Assembly (NCBI RefSeq): GCF_947488185.1
Contig: NZ_CANKYM010000003.1
Span: forward strand, 384,873-448,872
Source: an uncultured Roseobacter sp.
GTDB taxonomy: Bacteria; Pseudomonadota; Alphaproteobacteria; Rhodobacterales; Rhodobacteraceae
DNA: 64,000 bases
Reading direction: 5' to 3'
The translations under genes were made by a program, and so were the position numbers. The stretch's first letter is position 1, and each line of letters starts with the position of its first letter. This document shows, in pieces, positions 43,084 to 51,598 of this stretch. The notes beneath the pieces are model-generated. The model was not told where the DNA came from, made no database searches, and saw only the letters and a program-made list of their open reading frames with translations.

Positions 43084-44829
43084 TCAGTCCCGCCGGATGA
43101 TGCCGGTCACGGCGGCGGCCGCAAGACCTGTTACAATCCAGCCCGTGGTGGTTGCGACCCAACGCCACCACCACAGAAACGTTCCCCAAGCCCCACGCGT
43201 GGCCGATGGCGCCCAGGCATCGGTCTGGCCGAACGCGATGATCGGAATGGCAATGTCCGCACCATAGGCCAGCGCATTGAACGTCTCCCAATCGCGGCCG
43301 GGGGCCATGTCGGGCCACATCTGCTCCGGTGTCTCGGGGTCGGGGGACCATCCCGCCGGGATGACGTCACCAATCCAGACATGGGCGGGCGCGCCCTCAA
43401 CAGCATGGTGGGCAAGCCAACCCGGTGACACCAGAACATGCGCGGAATTCGGGGTGATGCCGCCTGTCTGCCACGCCCGGTCGGCAAAAACGGCGCTGAG
43501 GGCGATCAAGGCAAACAGGATCATCACGCTGCGAAACGGGTGATAGCCGTATCCCACCACGGTGCGCGCCAGAAAGGACCACAGGATGACGTGGAAATTG
43601 ATCTGCCGGAGGGTCACACCGTCTTCTGGTGTCCCGTTATTGAGGTTAACTGCACTAAAAAAGCGGTGCCGCAGCAAACGCCGCTCCCGCTCGGCGAGGA
43701 TATCGCGCGCATCGCCGTCTTGCCCCATCTCGCGGTAGACCTTGGCAAGCTGGGTATAAGGCTGAGGGAGGAACTCATGACCCCAAGTGCTGCCCTTGGC
43801 AAGCCAGTCGAGCCGGTCTGAGAGCCGCGGAAACTCTGCATTCCGGATACGCGTGTAGGTGAAACCGTTCAGAATGAGCCTGTTTTTGGGTGGCCAACTG
43901 CGCGGATCGTCCACCAGGCTACCCACCTGTGCCGCGCTCAAATCGATCACGCCCTGGCCTGTTCTGACACCGCGAAAGAAGAAACCCTCCGTCACCTGCG
44001 TGCCTTGGGCTTTGAGGGCGTGGCCAGCGGTCGCGTTGAATGTAGCGCCGTCGCAGCCAAGCTGCCCGCCGATGGTGGTGCCGCTGACCGTGACGGTTGC
44101 CTCTGCGGTGATCTTGCGCAGGTAGACGCTCCCCGTTACCTGCGCGCCTTGGGCGTTGAGGGCGTGGCCAGCGGTTGCGTTGAATGTGGCACCGGTGCAG
44201 GAAAGCTGCCCGCCGATGGTGGTGCCGCTGACCGTGACGGTTGCCTCTGCGGTGATCTTGCACAGGTAGACGCTCCCCGTTACCTGCGCGCCTTGGGCGT
44301 TGAGGGCGTGGCCAGCGGTCGCGTTGAATGTGGCACCGGTGCAGGAAAGCTGCCCGCCGATGGTGGCGCTGTTGATTGCAACGGTTGCCTCTGCGGTGAT
44401 GTTTCGCAGGAAAATGTCGCCCTTTACCTTTGCGCCTTGGGCGTTGAGCGCTGGAAACGCGCTGCCGTCCAAGCTGAGAAGTTGTAGTTTCGCCTGGAGC
44501 GCCTCAATTGGCTCGTCAAAACGGCACCGGATGAGCCCGGTGACTCCTTGCGCAGTTGCGAGCCTCAGATCCAAAGTGCCGGTGATACGGGCGCCGTAAA
44601 GCTCTACGCCCCAATTGGCCACGGGGTGTGCCTCGCAGCCACCGGTGATGAGATAGCGCAGGACACCGGCACGGATGCGGACCTGCGGGTCTGGCGTGCC
44701 TTTTGGGGGAACCGCATCGCCCAGATAACAGGGCTTCCCGGCCAGAGAGGCAGCGAGGAGCTTTTCTTCGGCGGGAGTAGGGCCGTCGAGCAGGTCGTCT
44801 ATATCGGCGCGGGTGCGGATGAGGGGCAT
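43084..44829 (-). CDS. Membrane protein with 48-residue beta-helix-like tandem repeats
   Basis: 581 residues. N-terminal domain (1-115) with LYGARITGTLDLRLATAQGVTGL, typical of right-handed beta-helix/pentapeptide-like sequences. Residues 116-307 are four 48-residue repeats (each with NAQGAQVTGSVYLRKITAEATV and TIGGQLSCTGATFNATAGHA-type parts); copies 2 and 3 are almost identical, copies 1 and 4 diverge. A TPR-like or helical stretch follows (AKVYREMGQDGDARDILAERERRLLRHR), then three hydrophobic segments near 425-550 that suggest membrane anchoring. No enzymatic motif is recognised. The ATG at 44829 is chosen, although its ribosome site is weak; a longer frame is antisense to sulP and not credible. 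Confidence 0.75.
   Translation of the reverse strand: MPLIRTRADIDDLLDGPTPAEEKLLAASLAGKPCYLGDAVPPKGTPDPQVRIRAGVLRYLITGGCEAHPVANWGVELYGARITGTLDLRLATAQGVTGLIRCRFDEPIEALQAKLQLLSLDGSAFPALNAQGAKVKGDIFLRNITAEATVAINSATIGGQLSCTGATFNATAGHALNAQGAQVTGSVYLCKITAEATVTVSGTTIGGQLSCTGATFNATAGHALNAQGAQVTGSVYLRKITAEATVTVSGTTIGGQLGCDGATFNATAGHALKAQGTQVTEGFFFRGVRTGQGVIDLSAAQVGSLVDDPRSWPPKNRLILNGFTYTRIRNAEFPRLSDRLDWLAKGSTWGHEFLPQPYTQLAKVYREMGQDGDARDILAERERRLLRHRFFSAVNLNNGTPEDGVTLRQINFHVILWSFLARTVVGYGYHPFRSVMILFALIALSAVFADRAWQTGGITPNSAHVLVSPGWLAHHAVEGAPAHVWIGDVIPAGWSPDPETPEQMWPDMAPGRDWETFNALAYGADIAIPIIAFGQTDAWAPSATRGAWGTFLWWWRWVATTTGWIVTGLAAAAVTGIIRRD
43909..44484 (-). repeat. Four tandem 144-bp repeats
   Basis: Units at 44341-44484, 44197-44340, 44053-44196 and 43909-44052, in frame with the gene and read on the minus strand. 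Units 2 and 3 differ at very few bases, including silent positions; unit 1 is diverged and the second half of unit 4 is degenerate. The pattern fits recent unequal recombination. Confidence 0.9.
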
Positions 44830-45039
44830 GAAAGGCTCAGATGCTAAAATCGCATTAATTGCGGGCAGAGTAACGTTGCATTGCTGTTTGTGAAGGGCCG
44901 ACGCGCGGGCGTTCATGAAATATTTACCATAACCGCGCAGGTCGGTGGGGTTTCCATTTGGGGCGAAAGCGTCTAGGGAGCGCGCAAATCTACCGGCCCG
45001 GTCCGGTTTTTTCACAAGATACGATTTAGGATATTGAGC

Positions 45040-46674
45040 ATGGCGCGAACGACGTTCAGCAGCTTTACTAAGAATTTGGACGTGACCGATCTGCGCTGGA
45101 TGCCGGAGGACGGGTTTTCGCCCGCCCGGCTGCGGATCGAGTTGTTGTCGGGTCTGACCGTGGCGCTGGCGCTGGTGCCCGAAGCGGTGGCCTTTGCCTT
45201 TGTCGCAGGGGTGCACCCGCTGGTCGGGCTTTACGCGGCGTTTCTGGTGGGCCTGATCACGGCATTGATTGGGGGTCGTCCGGGCATGATTTCGGGGGCG
45301 ACCGGGGCGCTGGCCGTGGTGATGGTGGCGCTGGTGGCTGAACACGGGGTCGAATATCTCTTTGCGACCGTTGTCCTGATGGGGCTTTTGCAGGTCTTTG
45401 CGGGCGTGATGCAGTGGGGCAAGTTCATCCGGCTGGTGCCGCATCCGGTGATGCTGGGCTTTGTAAATGGCCTCGCCATTGTTATTTTCCTGGCGCAGAT
45501 GAGCCAGTTCAAGGTGCCGGGGACCATGGAGAACACAGGCCACGGCATGGGGGGCGGTGAATGGCTGAGCGGTCAGCCGTTGTTCCTGATGCTGGCATTG
45601 GTGGCCGCGACCATGGCGATCATCTGGGTCATGCCGCGGATCACAAGAACCATCCCGGCGCCGCTGGCGGGCATTGGTATTGTTGCCGCCGTGGTGATCG
45701 GCTTTGGGCTGGAGGTGCCGCGGGTGGGGGATCTGGCCTCCATTCAGGGCGGCTTGCCGAGCCTGCACATCCCGATGGTGCCGCTGAACTGGGAAACCTT
45801 CGAGATCATCCTGCCCTATGCGGTGATCCTGGCAGCCATTGGTCTGATCGAGAGCCTGCTGACGCTGAACCTTGTGGGCGACATGACCAACCAGCGTGGC
45901 GGGGCGAGCCAGGAGTGTATCGCGCAGGGCGTAGCCAATACGGTCACCGGGTTCTTTGGCGGTATGGGCGGTTGTGCGATGATCGGTCAGTCGATGATCA
46001 ACGTGAAATCGGGCGGCCGCACGCGGGTGGCCGGGATTGCGGCGGCCATCTTTCTGTTGTTGTTCATCCTGGTGGGCGCGCCGATTATCGAGCTTATTCC
46101 ACTGGCGGCGCTGGTCGGTGTGATGTTCATGGTGGTGATCGGGACCTTTGCCTGGAACAGCCTGACGATCCTGCGCAAGGTACCCTTTACGGATGCTTTC
46201 GTGATCCTGTTGGTGACGGTTGTCACGGTGATGGAAGACCTTGCGGTTGCGGTTGTCGTGGGCGTGATCGTGAGTGCGCTGGCCTACGCCTGGAACAACG
46301 CGCGGCGCATTTATGCCACCACGCGGGAGTCGCATACTGAAAAGGGCGCCAAGGTGTACGAGATCAATGGGCCGCTGTTCTTTGGGTCATCGGACGGGTT
46401 CATGGAGCTTTTTGACGTGGCGGACGACCCGGATACGGTGATTGTGGACTTTGCCGAGAGCCGCGTGGTCGATCAGTCGGCGCTGCAGGCCATTGAGGCT
46501 TTGGCCGCGAAATATGAAGCAGCGGGCAAGACCTTGATGCTGCGTCATCTGAGCCGGGATTGTCACAAGCTTTTGCAGAAGGCCGGGCAGTTGATGGTCG
46601 ACAGCGACGACGACCCCGATTACGCGCTGGCGGTGGACTATTCGGTGCGGACCGGGATGTTGGGCGGACACTGA
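45040..46674 (+). CDS. SulP family anion transporter with STAS domain
   Basis: 544 residues. The SulP core has about 11-12 helices: SGLTVALALVPEAVAFAFVAGVHPLVGLYAAF, GGRPGMISGATGALAVVM, and NIVGDMTNQRGG-type segment (NLVGDMTNQRGGASQECIAQG). A cytoplasmic STAS domain covers about 430-540 (VYEINGPLFFGSSDGFMELF; VIVDFAESRVVDQSALQAIEAL). Substrate (sulfate, bicarbonate or dicarboxylate) is not determined by sequence here. The ATG at 45040 has AGGA about ten bases upstream; a TTG two codons earlier is possible. Divergent from the repeat-protein gene. Confidence 0.93.
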   Translation: MARTTFSSFTKNLDVTDLRWMPEDGFSPARLRIELLSGLTVALALVPEAVAFAFVAGVHPLVGLYAAFLVGLITALIGGRPGMISGATGALAVVMVALVAEHGVEYLFATVVLMGLLQVFAGVMQWGKFIRLVPHPVMLGFVNGLAIVIFLAQMSQFKVPGTMENTGHGMGGGEWLSGQPLFLMLALVAATMAIIWVMPRITRTIPAPLAGIGIVAAVVIGFGLEVPRVGDLASIQGGLPSLHIPMVPLNWETFEIILPYAVILAAIGLIESLLTLNLVGDMTNQRGGASQECIAQGVANTVTGFFGGMGGCAMIGQSMINVKSGGRTRVAGIAAAIFLLLFILVGAPIIELIPLAALVGVMFMVVIGTFAWNSLTILRKVPFTDAFVILLVTVVTVMEDLAVAVVVGVIVSALAYAWNNARRIYATTRESHTEKGAKVYEINGPLFFGSSDGFMELFDVADDPDTVIVDFAESRVVDQSALQAIEALAAKYEAAGKTLMLRHLSRDCHKLLQKAGQLMVDSDDDPDYALAVDYSVRTGMLGGH

Positions 46675-46682
46675 CGCTGGAC

Positions 46683-46817
46683 GGCGCTGTTGGCCTGTGG
46701 CCAAGGCGCCCCGCCCACCGTCCCGCTTGGGATGATCGAGGGCAAACGGGGCCGCGACAGGCCGCAGGTTTGCTTTGCAAACCCACTTGTCTGCATCGTC
46801 GCTCCTGCGGAGCGACG
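46683..46817. repeat. Three tandem hairpins between convergent genes
   Basis: The 146-base gap holds three perfect or near-perfect hairpins: TTGGCC-TGT-GGCCAA inside GGCGC/GCGCC (46683-46709), GGTTTGC-TTT-GCAAACC (46767-46783) and CGTCGCTCC-TGC-GGAGCGACG (46797-46817). Each has a triloop. None has a T-run. They may be REP-like elements or mRNA-stabilising 3' ends. Confidence 0.6.
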
Positions 46818-46820
46818 GGG

Positions 46821-47648
46821 TTAGTAGATTTTGAAGCTTGCCACGAAGGGCAGATGGTCCGAGACGCTTTTGCGGAAGGCCTCGCGCCCCATGTCCATGG
46901 TCCAGTGCATTGGGAACAGCCGCAGACTGCCCTTGATGTAATCCGTCGAGAAATTACGGCTGACGGCAAACCCGTCCAGCAGGTTGGCGCGGCCTTTTTC
47001 GAGAACATGTGAGAACCGATCCTGCAGATCCCACGAGGACACGAAGTCCATCACATCATCCCCGCCGAGGAAGTGGAAGTTCGACACGTCCTGCCCGGGG
47101 ATCATGTTGAAATCCCCCATCAGGAAGATGGCGCGGCGCTTCAACCCCGGCGTCTGGTGGATCTGCGAGATATAGTCACCGATCACCTTGCATTGACTGT
47201 CGCGCATCTTCTGCTGCGGCTTGTTGCGTCCGGACTTTAGATGCACGCCGATGACGATGGCCTTGAGCTTGGCGATCTTGATATCGACTGCGAAGGCCTG
47301 GCGCCCGCCGGTGTAATCACCTTCTGAGCCTTCGATGAAACGTGGATTGGTTACCTCTATGCCGGGCTTGTGCAGAAAACCGATATGAATATTGCCGCTC
47401 TTCTGAGGCAGGAGGGTGTGGTTGTACTCGACGCCGTAGGTTTTCAGTTTTTGCACCAGCGTTTCGATGTAACTGGCCGGTGACACCTCTACCAGCGTGA
47501 CAAACTCCGCATCCAGCAAAGCCAGACCTTCTGCCTGTTTCTCCGCCTTCTTGGAACGCGCGGAGATCCCCACGGGACGCCCCGGCAAAGAGTAACCGGC
47601 AAGGTTCCAGACGGCTGCGCGAATAATCGAATGATTGAAATTGGTCAT
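46821..47648 (-). CDS. Endonuclease/exonuclease/phosphatase family protein
   Basis: 275 residues with the EEP fold. Motifs visible: AVWNLAGYS near the N-terminus, the metal-binding Glu in FVTLVEVS, VIGVHLKSGRN, FLMGDFNMIPG and the C-terminal SDHLPFVASF. Members include nucleases and phosphodiesterases; no signal peptide is seen. The ATG at 47648 has GAGAGG upstream; the frame extends 22 codons earlier. Substrate unknown. Confidence 0.88.
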   Translation of the reverse strand: MTNFNHSIIRAAVWNLAGYSLPGRPVGISARSKKAEKQAEGLALLDAEFVTLVEVSPASYIETLVQKLKTYGVEYNHTLLPQKSGNIHIGFLHKPGIEVTNPRFIEGSEGDYTGGRQAFAVDIKIAKLKAIVIGVHLKSGRNKPQQKMRDSQCKVIGDYISQIHQTPGLKRRAIFLMGDFNMIPGQDVSNFHFLGGDDVMDFVSSWDLQDRFSHVLEKGRANLLDGFAVSRNFSTDYIKGSLRLFPMHWTMDMGREAFRKSVSDHLPFVASFKIY

Positions 47649-47756
47649 GATACCTCTCTCTTCTTTTACCGGCGGTGGAAATACATACCGCCGTGCACCT
47701 ATGGATTGCACCATAGCACAAGATGGAGAGGGCGTTGCTGTTGCTGTGTCAGGCGC

Positions 47757-48362
47757 CTACATGCCTGGGCGCACCAGTTCGAAAAGCTCTGTCACGCGGG
47801 CGTAGTCATGATAGCCCAGACGGCTGAGCGGCTGGAAACTGGTGACGTCGAAACGCCCGTCCACGATGGTGTCGTTTCGGATATGAACGCCCACCACCTC
47901 ACCAAAAACCACAAAGTTGGTCTCGCCCTCGACCTTGATGATCTGGGTCATCCGGCATTCGAGTGCGGCAGGCGCACCGGTCACGCGGGCGCAGTCGATC
48001 TCGGTACATTCCGTTGGGGTGATGCCCGCCGCGTCAAATTCGTCCTGATCCTTTGCCAGCGGGGCGGAGGAGGCGTTCATCACATCGCGCATGCCGTATT
48101 CGACGATGTTCACGCAGAAGGTGCCGGTTTCGCGGATATTCGCCACGGAATCCTTGGTGTCGCCCCGGTCGGGTTTGCTGCTGGTAGAGGCGAACATCAC
48201 CTGGGGCGGCACATAGGCCACGGCGTTGAAAAAGGAGTAGGGGGCCAGGTTGTTGCGCCCTTGCACATCGCGCGTTGAAATCCAGCCAATGGGGCGCGGG
48301 CTGACGATGGCGTTGAAGGGATTATGCGGCAGACCATGGCCATCGGCGGGGCGGTAGAACAT
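47757..48362 (-). CDS. Flavin reductase family protein
   Basis: 201 residues, FMN-binding split-barrel (DIM6/NTAB type). Family signatures: NPFNAIVSPRPIGWISTRDVQGRNNLAPYSFFNAVAYVPPQVMF, and TGTFCVNIVEYGMRDVMNASS. Members supply reduced FMN or act as flavoproteins; the partner is unknown. Stands 108 bases upstream of the EEP gene on the same strand. Confidence 0.9.
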   Translation of the reverse strand: MFYRPADGHGLPHNPFNAIVSPRPIGWISTRDVQGRNNLAPYSFFNAVAYVPPQVMFASTSSKPDRGDTKDSVANIRETGTFCVNIVEYGMRDVMNASSAPLAKDQDEFDAAGITPTECTEIDCARVTGAPAALECRMTQIIKVEGETNFVVFGEVVGVHIRNDTIVDGRFDVTSFQPLSRLGYHDYARVTELFELVRPGM

Positions 48363-48448
48363 TGGAAACTCCTGATCGTTTGCAGCCGGTGTAACGCATG
48401 TGCTACGGGCGGGCTACCTGAAACCCAAGCCGGGGCAACGCGCCTGCC

Positions 48449-48955
48449 GTGTACGAACTGAAAGTAGAAACCGCGCAGGATGTGCATGAGGTCGAAGCGC
48501 TTTTCGATCTGTGTTTTGCGCCCGGACGCGAGGCGCTGTCGTCCTACCGGTTGCGGGATGACGTGGCCCCCGTGGCAAGCCTCAATCAGGTTGCGCGGGA
48601 TGTGGATCGCATCCTGGCGGGCGCAATTCGCTACTGGCCCGTTCTGGCCGGAGGGGCGGTGTCTCTTTTGCTGGGTCCGATCGCCGTGCACCCCACGCGG
48701 CAGGGGGAAGGGTTGGCAAGTGAGCTGATCCGCAGTTCTCTGGCGCTTGCGGCGCGTGACGGGTGGGCGCGGGTGATGTTGGTTGGCGACGCGCCTTACT
48801 ACGCGCGGTTCGGCTTTGAAAAGCTGAGCGGTGTTGTCATGCCCCCCCCCACCAATCCGGACCGTGTGTTGGGGCAGGCGTTGGTGCCCGGCGCGTGGAA
48901 GGGCATCGCCGGAACGGTTCAGCGGTACCCGTCCGACGGTCCGGGGCCTGATTGA
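48449..48955 (+). CDS. GNAT family N-acetyltransferase (YhbS-like)
   Basis: 168 residues. The acetyl-CoA site LLGPIAVHPTRQGEGLASELIRSSLALAARDGWARVMLVGDAPYYARFGFE is typical of YhbS-like acetyltransferases. The frame starts with GTG at 48449; no closer ATG fits. A run of nine C residues at 48842-48850 encodes three prolines and would be prone to slippage. Substrate unknown. Confidence 0.85.
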   Translation: MYELKVETAQDVHEVEALFDLCFAPGREALSSYRLRDDVAPVASLNQVARDVDRILAGAIRYWPVLAGGAVSLLLGPIAVHPTRQGEGLASELIRSSLALAARDGWARVMLVGDAPYYARFGFEKLSGVVMPPPTNPDRVLGQALVPGAWKGIAGTVQRYPSDGPGPD

Positions 48956-48997
48956 AAACGGCACATCTCTCCCCATCTTTGAAAGAGGAGAGATTTT

Positions 48998-49759
48998 ATG
49001 GATGATATTTCACAGATTGTACCGGTAGATGTGGACGCGCAGTTGGATGCGCTCGCACGGCGCTACAAACGCGCCAGTGGCGGGGCGGTCGATCTCCTGA
49101 ACATCATCGGTGGGCGTGCCGAAGGTCTGTTGGACCGATTGCCCAACGCCGCCCAGTCCGGGCTGCAGGAGGCGACGCGCCGGGCGTTGGAGCAGGCCAT
49201 GAAGGTGGCGCACAGCAGCCGCGATGTGGTGCCGGATCAGAAAGGCTGGCTCAACACCGTGGTGGGCACGGCCATGGGCGCCGCCGGCGGGGTCGGCGGG
49301 CTGCCCACGGCGCTCGCGGAACTGCCGGTCACCACGACCCTTTTGCTGCGGATCATTCAGGGGGTCGCCGTCGAACACGGGTTCGATCCGTCGTCGGAAA
49401 GCGTGCAATTCGACTGCATCGAGGTGTTCGCCGCTGCCGGACCCTTGGCGGAGGATGACGGCGCCGATCTTGGCTTTCTCTCTGCGCGGGTGACGCTGAC
49501 CGGTCCTGCATTACAGAGCATCATCACGCGGGTGGCCCCAAGGCTGGCCACGGTTCTGGGCCAGAAGCTGGCTGCGCAGACCGTGCCGGTATTGGGGGCG
49601 GTGGCCGGGGCCGCGACAAATTACGCCTATACGACCTACTACCAGGAAATGGCCCATGTCCATTTCGGTCTGCGAAAACTGTCGATAGACGCGGATGTGC
49701 CCATTGAGGAATTGGTGGCCAGATTGCGCGTGCGCATGGCCTCGCGGGATTTGCGCTGA
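48998..49759 (+). CDS. EcsC family protein
   Basis: 253 residues resembling the EcsC family (first described from a B. subtilis ABC-transporter operon). Amphipathic helices with VDLLNIIGGRAEGLLDRLPNAAQ and a Gly-rich hydrophobic centre (VVGTAMGAAGGVGGLPTALAELPVTTTLLLRIIQGVA). The C-terminal half has a membrane-associated hydrophobic helix (LAAQTVPVLGAVAGAATNYAYTTYY). GAGGAG precedes the ATG. Function unknown. Confidence 0.85.
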   Translation: MDDISQIVPVDVDAQLDALARRYKRASGGAVDLLNIIGGRAEGLLDRLPNAAQSGLQEATRRALEQAMKVAHSSRDVVPDQKGWLNTVVGTAMGAAGGVGGLPTALAELPVTTTLLLRIIQGVAVEHGFDPSSESVQFDCIEVFAAAGPLAEDDGADLGFLSARVTLTGPALQSIITRVAPRLATVLGQKLAAQTVPVLGAVAGAATNYAYTTYYQEMAHVHFGLRKLSIDADVPIEELVARLRVRMASRDLR

Positions 49760-49897
49760 TTCAAGATTGTCACAGGGTCCGGTCTGTTCTGCCGTGCAGG
49801 CCTTGATTTGTTGGCAAACCGCTCATCCTCGGGCATATTTGAGGATATTCAGCGACGCATTCCGCGCCGGTTTTTCCAGAGTTCTTGTGATCTCACT

Positions 49898-50368
49898 ATG
49901 ATAAAACAACTGCCAATATCGCTGTCAGGCGCAGGCAAGCGGGACGTGCGGACGCAGTTTGCAGCATTGTGCTACCGGGTTCAGAAAGGCAAGATCCGCG
50001 TGCTGATGATCACCTCGCGCGGCTCGAAACGCTGGATCGTGCCAAAGGGGTGGCCCATGGATGGTCTCACCCCCGCAGGCTCCGCCGTGCAGGAGGCCTG
50101 GGAAGAGGCCGGTGTGCGCGGGGCATCCGACGGGCGCTGCCTGGGTATCTTTTCCTACAGCAAGGATGCGGAGGATCTGGGCGCGCTGCCCTGCCTTGCC
50201 ATGGTCTATGCCGTGGAGGTCGAAACGCTGGCCGATGACTACCCCGAAGCCGGCCAGCGCGAGCGCGCGTGGATGTCGCGTAAGAAAGCGGCGCGCCTCG
50301 TGGACGAACCCGAACTGGCGCGCATTCTGCGCGACTTCGATCCACGTACCTCGGCCAGATCTTCTTGA
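49898..50368 (+). CDS. NUDIX hydrolase
   Basis: 156 residues. NUDIX fold with RWIVPKGWPMDG before the box, and QEAWEEAGV for the box core. The usual Arg of REUXEE is Gln and the preceding Glu is Leu, so metal binding rests on the two Glu. It resembles the diphosphoinositol-polyphosphate-phosphohydrolase-like group in Rhodobacterales. The ATG at 49898 is chosen although its ribosome site is poor; a longer frame is open but lacks resemblance. Confidence 0.85.
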   Translation: MIKQLPISLSGAGKRDVRTQFAALCYRVQKGKIRVLMITSRGSKRWIVPKGWPMDGLTPAGSAVQEAWEEAGVRGASDGRCLGIFSYSKDAEDLGALPCLAMVYAVEVETLADDYPEAGQRERAWMSRKKAARLVDEPELARILRDFDPRTSARSS

Positions 50369-50432
50369 CGACAGGTGGTCTCTGCCCCATGTCATAAAGA
50401 CTTGGTAACGGCTTTGGAGTATTCTGCGCGCC

Positions 50433-50858
50433 ATGATTCAATATGCGCTGAAATGTGATCAGGGGCATGACTTCGACAGCTGGTTTCAGTCGGCGTCAGC
50501 CTTTGACAAGCTGCAGGCGGCAGGACATGTGGCCTGCGCCGTATGCGGATCGGAGACCGTAGACAAGGCGGTGATGGCCCCGCGTGTTGCGCTCTCGGCG
50601 GAAAGCGTGCCGGAAAAGCCTTTGCGCATGTCGAAGACGGAGCAGGAAAAGGCGCTGACCGAACTGCGACGCCATGTCGAAGATAACGCGGATTACGTCG
50701 GGCCGCGCTTTGCGGAAGAGGCGCGGTCGATGTACCTGGGCGCCACGCCGGAACGGGCGATCTATGGCGAGGCGAACGGTGCCGAGGCCAAAAAGCTGAT
50801 AGAGGATGGTATCCCGGTCGCACCGCTGCCGTTTTTGCCCAACCGAAAGGCCAATTGA
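50433..50858 (+). CDS. DUF1178 family protein
   Basis: 141 residues. N-terminal ALKCDQGHDFDSWFQSASAFDKLQAAGHVACAVCGS contains a CxxxH and CxxC pair that may bind zinc, then a helical region and the family ending EEDGIPVAPLPFLPN-type (LIEDGIPVAPLPFLP). Function unknown. Ends 4 bases before the SDR gene, so they are likely co-transcribed. Confidence 0.9.
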   Translation: MIQYALKCDQGHDFDSWFQSASAFDKLQAAGHVACAVCGSETVDKAVMAPRVALSAESVPEKPLRMSKTEQEKALTELRRHVEDNADYVGPRFAEEARSMYLGATPERAIYGEANGAEAKKLIEDGIPVAPLPFLPNRKAN

Positions 50859-50862
50859 AGTC

Positions 50863-51501
50863 ATGACCATTGTCATCACCGGTGCGAACCGCGGGATCGG
50901 CGCGGGGCTGGCTGCCGCCTATCGCACGCGCGGTGAGCAGGTGATCGGCACGGCGCGGGACGGAGACCACCCGCTGGAGGTCACTGATCCGGCAAGCCAT
51001 GCAGCCCTTGCCGCCCGTCTGGACGGGCAAGCGGTCGACCTGTTGGTTTGCAACGCCGGTGTCTACCTGGACAAGGGGCAGATGCTCGAGGATGGCTACC
51101 CGCTCGAGCAATGGGCCCAGACCTTTGCCGTCAACGTGACCGGTGTCTTTTTGACCGTACAGTCGCTGCTGCCAAATCTGCGTCTGTCAAAGGCGGGGCG
51201 GATCGCGATCATCTCGTCGCAAATGGCATCGTCAGAGCGTGCGCCGGGCGGCAGCTACATCTACAGGTCCTCCAAGGCCGCCGCCCTGAACCTGGGGCGT
51301 AATCTGGCCAGTGACCTGATGCCCGAAGGGATTGCGGTGGGCATCTATCACCCGGGCTGGGTGCAGACCGACATGGGCACATCTGCAGCGGAAATCACCG
51401 TAGACGAAGCCGTGAACGGGTTGGTTGCCCGTTTCGATGCGCTTGACGTGACCCGCACCGGTGTCTTTGAAACCTGGGATGGCCGCCCCCACGCCTTCTG
51501 A
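50863..51501 (+). CDS. Short-chain dehydrogenase/reductase
   Basis: 212 residues. NAD(P)-binding TIVITGANRGIGAGLA at the N-terminus, NAG in VCNAGVYLD, catalytic Ser in IISSQM, and the YxxxK in YIYRSSKAAALN. The substrate is unknown. The ATG at 50863 follows the DUF1178 stop directly. Confidence 0.92.
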   Translation: MTIVITGANRGIGAGLAAAYRTRGEQVIGTARDGDHPLEVTDPASHAALAARLDGQAVDLLVCNAGVYLDKGQMLEDGYPLEQWAQTFAVNVTGVFLTVQSLLPNLRLSKAGRIAIISSQMASSERAPGGSYIYRSSKAAALNLGRNLASDLMPEGIAVGIYHPGWVQTDMGTSAAEITVDEAVNGLVARFDALDVTRTGVFETWDGRPHAF

Positions 51502-51598
51502 AATCCCGCGACACGATTGCACGCAATGAGCCCCTGAACGGCTTGTGGTTCCCTGCGCCACAGCGTAAACCCGCCGCGATTAATGCAAGGGGCGCATC

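Noticed and set aside
44830-46335. N-terminal extension of the repeat-protein frame to 1083 codons
   Set aside because: The extension is antisense to the whole first part of the SulP gene and is rich in His, Arg and Gln; the real start is placed at 44829.
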